From NCBI GenBank assembly GCA_023406915.1, contig JAEXTR010000008.1:1-18136 (forward strand): a DNA stretch of 18,136 nucleotides, read 5' to 3'. The stretch comes from Bacteroidota bacterium. GTDB lineage: Bacteria > Bacteroidota > Ignavibacteria > Ignavibacteriales > Ignavibacteriaceae. Below are positions 8,364-16,074 of this stretch, piece after piece. A program made the position numbers and the translations under genes. Numbering within the stretch: the first letter of the stretch is position 1; each line of letters opens with the position of its first letter. Under the pieces are notes generated by a model. It had not been told where the DNA came from and did no database searches. It saw nothing but the letters and a program-made list of their open reading frames with translations.

Positions 8364-8390
8364 TTGATTATCAGGTGCAGAAGTTATACT
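8364..8390 (+). promoter_or_regulatory. Candidate promoter for the TonB-receptor cluster
   Basis: TATACT at 8385-8390 has TTGATT 15 bases upstream (8364-8369) or TTGTTG 18 bases upstream (8361-8366). The same spot also fits the Bacteroidota pattern TAnnTTTG in 7 of 8 bases (8387-8394), with a TTG about 20 bases before. Transcription would start near 8397, leaving a leader of about 85 bases before the receptor ATG. The rest of the 263-base gap (8220-8482) shows no riboswitch I recognise. Confidence 0.35.
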
Positions 8391-8409
8391 TTTATGAAAG
8401 TACTTTTTT
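8387..8409 (+). terminator. Weak hairpin plus T-run (terminator, attenuator or operator)
   Basis: TACTTT (8387-8392) and AAAGTA (8397-8402) form a 6-base AT-rich stem with a TATG loop, then C and six T residues (8404-8409). It could stop read-through from the HlyC/CorC gene, but the stem is weak and it overlaps the candidate -10 box, so a regulator site is equally possible. Confidence 0.3.
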
Positions 8410-8470
8410 CCATTTTACAGGAACTACGGTAATTGATAAATTGTTACCTCCCCTCTTTGTTAGATCAATT

Positions 8471-8475
8471 AGGAG
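8471..8475 (+). promoter_or_regulatory. Ribosome binding site of the TonB-dependent receptor gene
   Basis: AGGAG, seven bases before the ATG at 8483. It decides this start over the upstream in-frame GTG at 8375, which would place 36 unrelated residues before a good signal peptide. Confidence 0.8.
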
Positions 8476-8482
8476 TCTCGTT

Positions 8483-11400
8483 ATGAGAACATTCTCTACT
8501 CTTGCTCTTTTATTGTTCGCTCTCCTATTGGTTCCAGTCACTCACGCTCAGTCAGGTAAAATATCTGGTTTTGTCAAAGATGCCAAAACCGGTGAGGCCC
8601 TTATTGGTGTGAATGTCATTGTTGACGGAACTACCATTGGTGCTGCGACCGATGTTGAAGGTTACTATGTGATCCTCAATGTGTCTCCCGGCTTCTATAA
8701 TATTCGTGCCACGATGATCGGCTATGCCCCTCAAACGGTTCAGAATATCAGAGTTGCCATTAACCAAACTACTGAGGTTAATTTTGAACTACAGGATCAG
8801 ACGATATCCACTGAAGAAATCGTGGTCATCGCGAAAGAACCTATCGTTCAGAAGGACGTATCCTCAAGTAAGGTTAACCTCAATATTAAAGAAATTCAGA
8901 ATCTGCCTATCGTAGATGCTAAATCGGTACTCACACTGCAGGCTGGTATACAGTCAGGCAGTGAGGGTATTATCGTTCGTGGTGGTGGCTCAGATCAGAC
9001 TGCCTTCCTTGTGAACGGTCTTTCTATGAGAAGCGCCCGCGATAATAATTCTTTCACGAGCATTTCCTTTACCGCTATTGAAGAAATCCAGGTTCAGACC
9101 GGTGGTTTTAACGCCGAATACGGTCAGATCCGTTCTGGTCTCGTCAACGTGGTTACCAAAGAGGGTGACAAGGAGAAATATACTTTCAGTATGCTGGGCC
9201 GCTACAGTCCGCCTACTGCAAAGCATTTTGGTCAGTCCCCGATGTCAGCAGATGCATACTGGATGCGCCCGTTTGTTGATCCTCAGGTGGCATTTGTTGG
9301 AACAAAATCAGGTTGGGCAACTAATACCTGGTTGCAGCGTCAGTATCCTGAATTTGTTGGCTGGAATGAAATCTCGCAGCAGACATTGATTGATGATGAT
9401 CCAACAAATGATCTTTCACCTCAGGCTGCTCAGCAGGTTTACCTTTATCAGCACCGCCGCATGCTCGATATCGAAAATCCTGACTGGAACATCGACATGA
9501 GTTTGGCGGGTCCTGTGCCGTTCGTAAGCAAGCCTCTTGGTAATCTTAGATTCCTGCTTGCATACAGGAAAAATGAAACTATGTACATGATTCCTCTTTC
9601 AAGAAAGGGCTTGTACGATTTCACCTATCAGGCAAAACTGACTTCCGATATTGGTACCGGAATGAAAATCAGCCTTGAAGGGTTATATGGTCAAACTCAG
9701 GGGACTACCCGTTCAGCAAGCGGAGCGCCTATCTTCATTAATTCTTCTGCTCAGATTGCATCAAATCTTTCACGCTTTTCTCAGTTCAAAACTGCTGAAA
9801 ACCGGGTATTTACTGATGACTATTGGGCTCCTTCAACCGCTCTCACCAATTCGATTGGTTTAAAGTTTACGCACGTTCTCAATGCTGAAACATTTTACGA
9901 AGTTCGTGTGAGCCGCTTTGCAAATGAATACAGTACCGTTCCGAACAGACTCCGTGATACAACTGGTGTCATCACCATTGGCGGCGTTCGCTTTGATGAA
10001 GCCCCCTTCGGATACTGGCCACAGCCTACGTTCGGCGTGAACAATTTCCGTATGAGCGTTGGTTTCAGTACTGCCCGCGATACCTCAAAGACCTATACCT
10101 ACAACATGAAATTTGACATCTCCAGCCAGATTGATAAATATAACAATATCAAGGCTGGTTTTGAATTTAACTATACTGAATTCCTGATCCGTGCCGGGCA
10201 GTTTGATGCATTCCTGCCGGATGGAAACTTCAGCGATATTTATGATAAGTTCCCCATTTTTGCTGCCCTCTATGTGCAGGACAAATTTGAGTATGAAGGG
10301 ATGATCGCTAACCTTGGTGTCCGTCTTGATTACTCACATGCAGGCGGTGAATGGTATGTGTGGGATGAGTACAATTCAGCATTCTCATCCGCAAAATCAG
10401 CAGATGTTGATCAGTTGCTGAAAAAAGAACCTACCGAAAAGAAGATCACTGTCAGCCCACGTCTGGGTATTGCATTCCCGATTTCTATCGATAGCAAACT
10501 CTATTTCAACTACGGTCACTTCCAGCAGATCCCAACACCGGGTAACCTCTTTACCTTCAGAAGAAAAACCTTCGATGGCAGAGTATTGTATGTTGCAAAT
10601 CCGAACGTTGAACTGCCAAGAACCATTGCCTATGAAATCGGTTATGAACACAATGTACTCGATATGTTCCTTGTTCGCCTTGCCGGTTACTATAAGGATG
10701 TAACAAATCAGCCTCTCGCTGTAAACTTCGTCAGCAGAAATGGTGCAGTGAACTATGAAACCACTGAACCAAATTCTTATGCTGATATCCGTGGTTTTGA
10801 GCTCACCGTTACTAAGAACCGTGGTGACTGGGTACAAGGTTTTATAAACTATACTTACTCAGTATCCACCAGTGGTCGTTATGGCTTCTATAATTACTAT
10901 GAGAACAAATCAACTCAGCGTGATTATGAAGCAACTACTACTTCAAATGAACAATTTAAACCTATTCCGCAGCCTTATGCCCGCGCTAATGTCGATTTCT
11001 TTACACCAATCGACTTTGGACCTGAGTTTGCTGGTCTTCACCTGCTTGGTGATATCCGTCTCAACGTACTGGCAGCCTGGTCGGCAGGTGACTACTTTAC
11101 CTGGACAGGCGGCTCGGGTGACATTCCCGGCGTGATCTATAACGTTCAATGGACAGATTACTGGAATGTTGATCTCCGTATCAGCAAGAACTTCAATTTC
11201 GGTCCTTTGAATCTGCAGATCTTTGCCGATGTATATAACGCACTTAATATTAAGAGAATGACTGGCCCAGGTTATGCATTCATTGATAACCAGGATTATC
11301 TCGATTATATGAAATCACTTCATCTTCCAGAAGATGCATTTGCTGACTTCCCTAAGGGTCCTGATGGAAAACCAAAAACCGGTTATTCAAACTGGAAAGA

Positions 11401-11605
11401 GGGTGCAGGATTTGTATTTGGTGAAGACAGACCTGGCGACTATCGCGTTGGTCCATACATCCCATGGGATGATAATGCTTCCGAATCACAGAAAGAAGAG
11501 TGGAGAAAGAATAAGTCATATATCGATATGCCTAATCAGGAATATCTCACTTTCTTGAATCCCCGTGATATTTTCTGGGGTGTTCGCGTTAACTATTCGT
11601 TTTAA
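8483..11605 (+). CDS. TonB-dependent outer-membrane receptor with carboxypeptidase-like N-terminal domain
   Basis: The mature protein of this 1040-residue product begins after a signal peptide ending 'VTHAQ' (about residue 22). Residues ~25-105 are a CarboxypepD-regulatory-like domain ('GFVKDAKTGEALIGVNV', 'DVEGYYVILNVSPGFYNI'). 'EEIVVIA' is a plausible TonB box. Residues ~128-232 are the plug ('DAKSVLTLQAGI', 'IIVRGGGSDQTAFLVNG', 'GGFNAEYGQIRSGLVNVVTK'). The remaining ~800 residues are beta-barrel strands ending in 'VRVNYSF', with the C-terminal Phe typical of barrels. Such receptors import large or scarce nutrients using TonB/ExbBD energy. The substrate is unknown, and no SusD-type lipoprotein gene follows. 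It is the first of five same-strand genes (gaps 49, 31, 51 and 39 bases) ending at the terminator at 17377, so it probably works with the secreted and lipoprotein products downstream. Confidence 0.93.
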   Translation: MRTFSTLALLLFALLLVPVTHAQSGKISGFVKDAKTGEALIGVNVIVDGTTIGAATDVEGYYVILNVSPGFYNIRATMIGYAPQTVQNIRVAINQTTEVNFELQDQTISTEEIVVIAKEPIVQKDVSSSKVNLNIKEIQNLPIVDAKSVLTLQAGIQSGSEGIIVRGGGSDQTAFLVNGLSMRSARDNNSFTSISFTAIEEIQVQTGGFNAEYGQIRSGLVNVVTKEGDKEKYTFSMLGRYSPPTAKHFGQSPMSADAYWMRPFVDPQVAFVGTKSGWATNTWLQRQYPEFVGWNEISQQTLIDDDPTNDLSPQAAQQVYLYQHRRMLDIENPDWNIDMSLAGPVPFVSKPLGNLRFLLAYRKNETMYMIPLSRKGLYDFTYQAKLTSDIGTGMKISLEGLYGQTQGTTRSASGAPIFINSSAQIASNLSRFSQFKTAENRVFTDDYWAPSTALTNSIGLKFTHVLNAETFYEVRVSRFANEYSTVPNRLRDTTGVITIGGVRFDEAPFGYWPQPTFGVNNFRMSVGFSTARDTSKTYTYNMKFDISSQIDKYNNIKAGFEFNYTEFLIRAGQFDAFLPDGNFSDIYDKFPIFAALYVQDKFEYEGMIANLGVRLDYSHAGGEWYVWDEYNSAFSSAKSADVDQLLKKEPTEKKITVSPRLGIAFPISIDSKLYFNYGHFQQIPTPGNLFTFRRKTFDGRVLYVANPNVELPRTIAYEIGYEHNVLDMFLVRLAGYYKDVTNQPLAVNFVSRNGAVNYETTEPNSYADIRGFELTVTKNRGDWVQGFINYTYSVSTSGRYGFYNYYENKSTQRDYEATTTSNEQFKPIPQPYARANVDFFTPIDFGPEFAGLHLLGDIRLNVLAAWSAGDYFTWTGGSGDIPGVIYNVQWTDYWNVDLRISKNFNFGPLNLQIFADVYNALNIKRMTGPGYAFIDNQDYLDYMKSLHLPEDAFADFPKGPDGKPKTGYSNWKEGAGFVFGEDRPGDYRVGPYIPWDDNASESQKEEWRKNKSYIDMPNQEYLTFLNPRDIFWGVRVNYSF

Positions 11606-11644
11606 TAATACGAAATGTTATTCAGATCGATAATTAGCTATTTT

Positions 11645-11649
11645 GAGGA
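11645..11649 (+). promoter_or_regulatory. Ribosome binding site of the secreted FN3 protein gene
   Basis: GAGGA, five bases before the ATG at 11655. It supports this start rather than the TTG at 11643, whose codon overlaps the SD itself. Confidence 0.65.
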
Positions 11650-11654
11650 ATAGA

Positions 11655-13694
11655 ATGAAAAATAAGATTAAAATACAATACCGGCTCTTTGCTGCTTTCT
11701 TACTTGCCGGATTGCTTTCTGCTCCGGGTACATTTGCTCAGGGCGTCTCCTTCAAAGAGATGTCTGTTGGTACCCTTCAGAACTTTTACGCCTCCATTGG
11801 ATGTGAGGTGGAAATTGTTCGAGGTGGCGGACAGCAGGATGGATGGCAATGGCCGGCACAGTACAAGTATCAGGATAATCAGGCTGCCCGTGGTATGTGG
11901 TTCGGCTGCAAGGATTATACTGATGCCAACGGTCTCACTTTCCCCTATAGGGTGGTTCACGTCGGACCCCGTGTTTCAGGCGTAAGTGAATTTTTCCCTG
12001 TAAAATTCGAAATGACCAGTCGCTTTGAACCACCGCAGGTTTTTGTGGATGGTTCACCTTCTTATCAGAAGGAGGTAGAAAACGAGAAAATTGATCCCAC
12101 CATGAAATGGGATCGCATGATCGAAAACGAAGTGAATTCACTTATCGGTGTTACCATGAACAGGAAAATATTCCAGTTCACCCACCCGAATCACAGCAAC
12201 TATATTATTCAGGAAATGACCTTCACTAATACAGGGAATACAGATGGTGATGCAGAAATCGAACTTCCCAACCAGGTCGTAAAAGACTTCATGGTCATGT
12301 TTCAGTATCGCTGGGCATCAACCCGCCAGACCCGTTATGTTATAGCAAATGGTACCGGCTGGGGAATGAATACCATGCTTGATGCACGTGGTGATGGATA
12401 TCTTCCTGACCCTCCCGGACAGGAATACAGAACCCAGTTCTCATGGCACGGTTACTTCCCGGACAAAATTGTCAGCTATGATAATATCGGTGCCCCAATC
12501 TGGACAGCTGCTTCTTCGGTTGGATTGGTAGATAACTATGATTCTGTTGGTCGTCTTGGCGCACCGCAGTTTATAGGTGTACTTACACTGCATGCAGATA
12601 AGTCCCCGACTGATAAAACAAATGATCCGGCACAGCCATCAACAACAACGTACTTCAGTTCGGATGACCCGCGTACATCAAATAATGATGCATTTAATAC
12701 CGGTAAGATGACTTCTGAGTACCTGGATTGGATGCGTGCAGGTCATACCTATCCGCGCCACGCATATGTGGTTCAGCCTTCAGGTGACTTCACCACTCAG
12801 ACAGCTGGTCCTAACCTAGGTACCCCCGGTGGTTTCTCCGCAGCTGATGGTTACGGTCCCTATACACTGAATCCAGGCGAATCGATTCGTATCGTCATTG
12901 CTGAAGGTGCAGCTGGTCTTGACAGAAAAACCTGTATTGAAGTAGGACAGAAATACAAGTATGGTCAGATTTCGGCTCAGCAGAAGAACGTTGAATTTTT
13001 CAAGGGTAGAGATTCTCTCTTTAAAACCTGGAAGAATGCAACTGATAACTTCAATTCAAATTGGTCACTCGGATCTACCGGTGTTCCGCTTCCCCCAAAA
13101 CTCGTTGAAGTGAACTCAGGTGGTGACAGGATTAGTCTGAAATGGGAAACCTACACAGAAGCTAATGCTGCATGGAAATACAGAGTGTATCGCTCAACCC
13201 GTCTTAATGACGAATTTCAGATGATTGCTGAAGTTGCAGGAAATACGTACGAAGATAAAGACCTTATCAGAGGTATCTCATACTACTACTTTGTAGTTGC
13301 ATTTGATCCTTCATCTGGTCTTGAAAGCTCCCGTTTCTATAGTCAGTCATTTGACCCCGGTACTCTGAAACGTCCCGCTGGAAAGAACATTAAAAATGCC
13401 CGTGTGGTACCAAATCCTTATGTGATTTCGTCAGATATCGATCTGCTTCGTTTCCAGGATGAGCGTGCTAATCAGCTCGCATTCTTTGAAATTCCTGGGA
13501 ATTGCACGATCAAGATATACACCGAACTTGGTGAACTTATCGATGAAATCGAGCATAACGACGGCTCCGGTGATGCATACTGGAATTCCACAACGTCTTC
13601 AAGGCAATTTGTGGTAAGCGGTATCTATATTGCAGTGATCACTGACAATGTAACCGGTGAAAAACAGATACTCAAGTTTGCGGTCATCCGTTAA
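11655..13694 (+). CDS. Secreted protein with FN3 domain and variant C-terminal sorting domain
   Basis: This 679-residue protein has a signal peptide ending 'GTFAQ' (about residue 29). Residues ~30-470 match no domain I can name. They contain motifs such as 'FTNTGNTDGDAE' and 'GYGPYTLNPGESIRIVIAEG', which suggest a beta-rich exported domain. Residues ~479-563 are a fibronectin type III domain ('ISLKWETYTEANAAWKYRVYRS', cut here: 'KWETYT' and 'YRVYRS', then 'YYYFVVAFDP'). The last ~100 residues form a sorting-like domain: 'VVPNPYVISS', 'NCTIKIYTELGELIDEI', 'SGIYIAVI', ending 'LKFAVIR'. It differs from the classic 'NYPNPFNP' type and matches the gene cut by the left window edge. It is probably secreted or held on the surface by the T9SS, with the PorV-like protein encoded next as its likely partner. 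Whether it binds the substrate of the upstream receptor is inference. Confidence 0.85.
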   Translation: MKNKIKIQYRLFAAFLLAGLLSAPGTFAQGVSFKEMSVGTLQNFYASIGCEVEIVRGGGQQDGWQWPAQYKYQDNQAARGMWFGCKDYTDANGLTFPYRVVHVGPRVSGVSEFFPVKFEMTSRFEPPQVFVDGSPSYQKEVENEKIDPTMKWDRMIENEVNSLIGVTMNRKIFQFTHPNHSNYIIQEMTFTNTGNTDGDAEIELPNQVVKDFMVMFQYRWASTRQTRYVIANGTGWGMNTMLDARGDGYLPDPPGQEYRTQFSWHGYFPDKIVSYDNIGAPIWTAASSVGLVDNYDSVGRLGAPQFIGVLTLHADKSPTDKTNDPAQPSTTTYFSSDDPRTSNNDAFNTGKMTSEYLDWMRAGHTYPRHAYVVQPSGDFTTQTAGPNLGTPGGFSAADGYGPYTLNPGESIRIVIAEGAAGLDRKTCIEVGQKYKYGQISAQQKNVEFFKGRDSLFKTWKNATDNFNSNWSLGSTGVPLPPKLVEVNSGGDRISLKWETYTEANAAWKYRVYRSTRLNDEFQMIAEVAGNTYEDKDLIRGISYYYFVVAFDPSSGLESSRFYSQSFDPGTLKRPAGKNIKNARVVPNPYVISSDIDLLRFQDERANQLAFFEIPGNCTIKIYTELGELIDEIEHNDGSGDAYWNSTTSSRQFVVSGIYIAVITDNVTGEKQILKFAVIR

Positions 13695-13725
13695 ACCAAT
13701 TATGAATTATAAAATGGATAGCCTT

Positions 13726-14763
13726 ATGAAACCGAAGTTTTTTATTCATATTCTAACCATTGCGATGGTTCTGCTGGCCGCTTCGGGCGTCTATGCGCAG
13801 CGTGAGACAGGGAATAACGAAAAGCTCGCTCAAACGGGTATGAAGTTCCTCTCCGTTTCACCTGACGCCAGAATCTCCGCTCTTGGTGAATCGAATGCCT
13901 CTGTTGAGGGGTATTCTTCCTCAATGTTTTATAACCCTGCTGGTATGGCACGGTTAGCTGAAACCACGATCAACGGTGAAGCCTCATTTGGCAGCACAAG
14001 TTGGATTGCCGATATTAAATACCTGCATGGTTCTGTAGCCTTATCACCTATGAATGGTGATTTCGGTACAATCGGTCTCTCCTTCGTCTCCGTTGATTAT
14101 GGTGAATTCAATAAAACCATTCGCGCAAACAATGAAAAAGGATTCATTGATATCGGCACCTATAAGCCATCAGCGTATGCTTTCGGTATCGGTTACGCAA
14201 AAGCTTTATCAGAAAAGTTCTCGGTCGGTGGTAATATTAAGTACTGCGTTCAGGACCTCGGAAAGCATGTAATCGGCATTTCACCTAATGGTGGCTATGT
14301 TGAAAAAGATTATATGGTTGATGTTCTTGCTTTTGACTTTGGTGTTATTTACAAAACCGGATTCAAGAGTCTAAACCTTGGTATGACCATCAGAAACTTC
14401 TCTGAAGAGATTCAGTATGAGGAAGAGGGATTCCAGCTTCCGCTCACGCTGAAAATCGGTCTCTCAGTCAATGCAGTTGATTTCTTCAATATTGACCCAA
14501 AGATGCACGCATTCCTGGTAACAGTAGATGCGTCACACCCGAGAGATTTTGCTGAGCAGATCAGTGTTGGTGGTGAGTATACTTTTATGAACACATTTTC
14601 AGTCCGCGGTTCATATAAGTATCCAGCCGATGAGCATAATTATACTGTGGGTGCCGGTGTTAACCTGAGTTACGCAGGATACTCAATCGGCGCAGATTAT
14701 GCCTATACTCCTTTTGGAATTTTTGATAATGTGCACCGTATTGGAGTAAAGATCGGATTCTGA
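13726..14763 (+). CDS. PorV/PorQ-family outer-membrane beta-barrel protein
   Basis: The product has 345 residues, with a signal peptide ending 'SGVYAQ' (about residue 25), then 'MKFLSVSPDARISALGE' and 'SSMFYNPAGMA', the family's usual N-terminal signature, and amphipathic strands to a C-terminal 'RIGVKIGF'. It is paralogous to 617-1561. Family members include PorV (LptO), which shuttles T9SS cargo, and PorQ of the attachment complex; this copy is probably dedicated to the adjacent secreted protein. ATGs at 13702, 13714 and 13726 are in frame. I chose 13726 because it gives the cleanest signal peptide and has a GGA about eight bases upstream; the others add 4-8 residues. A GTG at 13657 lies inside the previous gene and is unlikely. 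The gap from the previous stop is 31 bases, consistent with one operon. Confidence 0.83.
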   Translation: MKPKFFIHILTIAMVLLAASGVYAQRETGNNEKLAQTGMKFLSVSPDARISALGESNASVEGYSSSMFYNPAGMARLAETTINGEASFGSTSWIADIKYLHGSVALSPMNGDFGTIGLSFVSVDYGEFNKTIRANNEKGFIDIGTYKPSAYAFGIGYAKALSEKFSVGGNIKYCVQDLGKHVIGISPNGGYVEKDYMVDVLAFDFGVIYKTGFKSLNLGMTIRNFSEEIQYEEEGFQLPLTLKIGLSVNAVDFFNIDPKMHAFLVTVDASHPRDFAEQISVGGEYTFMNTFSVRGSYKYPADEHNYTVGAGVNLSYAGYSIGADYAYTPFGIFDNVHRIGVKIGF

Positions 14764-14814
14764 TTTTTACTCAGTGCGGCCTTTTATTATGTTTAATAAA
14801 AATTTGGTTTTATT

Positions 14815-16035
14815 ATGAAAAAAATTATGGCAAACTCCCTAAAAGTAATCCCGGCAGTACTCTTGCTGATGGTTGCCTTTTTTGCTGGTTGCGCCGAGGA
14901 CCCATCTCCTGTCTTATGGGATGATCCTACCTATAAGGGTGGGGCGGCTCCGGTAATCTCTGCAATCATCCCCGCTGACAGCGCATTTGCCGTTGTTGAT
15001 GAGATTACTATTACAGGCACAAATTTTTTGCCTGATACTACACAAACTTCTGTGTATTTTAACAATAAAAAAGTGCAGATTACTGCACTCTCAGCAACTT
15101 CAATCACCGTGATTTCTCCAAACATTGTCAGTGATAGCATCATTATCCGTGTTGTTACACAAAACTCTGTTGAGATGTCAAACAAGGTTCAGTATAAGTT
15201 ATTGGAAGGATTCGGTCCTTATTTCGCGTTTAAGGAAAAAGAGGATAAGCCTACTTCAATGACTTTTAATAAGAATGGTGATCTGTATGTATCGATGATC
15301 GTCAACGGCGTTGGTGCTGGTGTAAAACGTGTATACAACGATAATGGCGAACTGAAGATTGCAGATTATGCCCCGAAAGGTGCAGAAACTAACTGGAGTG
15401 GTTTAAAGTTCGGACGTGACGGTATCCTTTACGGTTCAAAAAAACTCCGTGGTATCTGGCAAATTAATGCCGGTGTTGCGCCAACAAACGCACCGTGGGT
15501 GCAAACTGCTGGAAACGTATCAGATTTTGATTTCGATCAAAATGGACAAATCTGGGCAGCTGGAATAGGAGCCAATGTTTATAATATTGACCCTGCAACG
15601 AAGGTTGTAACCAATACGGCATTCCAGATGGAAGTGATTTCGGTAAGAGTTTTTGGTGACAAGCTCTTGCTCGGTGGTAAAAAGGATGGTAAACAAGTAG
15701 TGTATGAATTTACGATCAACGGCAAAGCCCTCACAAACGGACGGGTATTGTTTGATGTGACTGCTTTCGAAGCTACATTTACGGTTTCAGCAATCACTGT
15801 TGCTTCCGATGGAACTATCTACATCGGAGGTAATGGAGCTGATCCGATCATTCAGCTTACTCCGGCAGGAACCGCTTCTTATTTGTTCGCTGGACGCCTC
15901 ATCCCGACAGCTCTTGCTTTTGGTTGGGCTCCCGGCAGTAAATATATGCTCTATACCAAAGAAGGTACACCACAAACAATTTACCGTGTCTTCGTTGGTA
16001 AAACAACTGCGCCGTTCTACGGCTTAGGAAATTAA
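14815..16035 (+). CDS. IPT/TIG-domain beta-propeller lipoprotein
   Basis: The 406-residue product has a lipoprotein signal peptide with lipobox 'FAGC' (lipid-modified Cys about residue 26), followed by 'AEDPSP'. Residues ~45-128 are an IPT/TIG (Ig-like) domain ('PVISAIIPADSAF', 'ITITGTNFLPD', 'VYFNNKKVQI', 'ISPNIVSDSIIIRV'). Residues ~135-400 repeat short strand units of the type 'x-F-x-x-G-x-L/I-Y' ('FNKNGDLYVSM', 'FGRDGILYGS', 'FDQNGQIWAAG', 'VASDGTIYIGG'), which fit a six-bladed NHL/SMP-30-like propeller. In Bacteroidota, TIG-plus-propeller lipoproteins often sit beside TonB receptors and can be surface glycan-binding proteins; that role here is inferred. It lacks a strong SD and follows the PorV-like gene by 51 bases. 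A Met five codons in is an alternative start. Confidence 0.82.
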   Translation: MKKIMANSLKVIPAVLLLMVAFFAGCAEDPSPVLWDDPTYKGGAAPVISAIIPADSAFAVVDEITITGTNFLPDTTQTSVYFNNKKVQITALSATSITVISPNIVSDSIIIRVVTQNSVEMSNKVQYKLLEGFGPYFAFKEKEDKPTSMTFNKNGDLYVSMIVNGVGAGVKRVYNDNGELKIADYAPKGAETNWSGLKFGRDGILYGSKKLRGIWQINAGVAPTNAPWVQTAGNVSDFDFDQNGQIWAAGIGANVYNIDPATKVVTNTAFQMEVISVRVFGDKLLLGGKKDGKQVVYEFTINGKALTNGRVLFDVTAFEATFTVSAITVASDGTIYIGGNGADPIIQLTPAGTASYLFAGRLIPTALAFGWAPGSKYMLYTKEGTPQTIYRVFVGKTTAPFYGLGN

Positions 16036-16060
16036 CTCACTAATTTATCTCATCTCATTA

Positions 16061-16065
16061 AGGAG
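16061..16065 (+). promoter_or_regulatory. Strong ribosome binding site of the secreted propeller gene
   Basis: AAGGAG (16060-16065), nine bases before the ATG at 16075. It is one of the strongest SD sequences in the window and suggests high translation of this secreted protein. Confidence 0.75.
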
Positions 16066-16074
16066 TAACTATAG

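Noticed and set aside
8375..8482. GTG start giving a 1076-residue TonB receptor
   Set aside because: It would put 36 residues before the signal peptide, and AGGAG at 8471 points to the ATG at 8483.
8220..8482. Possible cobalamin or other riboswitch upstream of the TonB receptor
   Set aside because: I searched by eye for B12-box-like and other conserved riboswitch cores and found none; only a weak hairpin and candidate promoter are visible.
10397..10837. 146-residue ORF on the - strand
   Set aside because: It lies wholly inside the TonB-receptor barrel and shows no recognisable domain.
13657..13725. GTG start giving overlap of the PorV-like gene with the FN3 protein gene
   Set aside because: The extra residues precede the signal peptide and no SD supports it; the ATG at 13726 fits better.
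14795..14814. AATAAAA...TTTTATT inverted repeat before the TIG lipoprotein gene
   Set aside because: It is made only of A and T and short, so chance pairing in an AT-rich gap is the simplest explanation.
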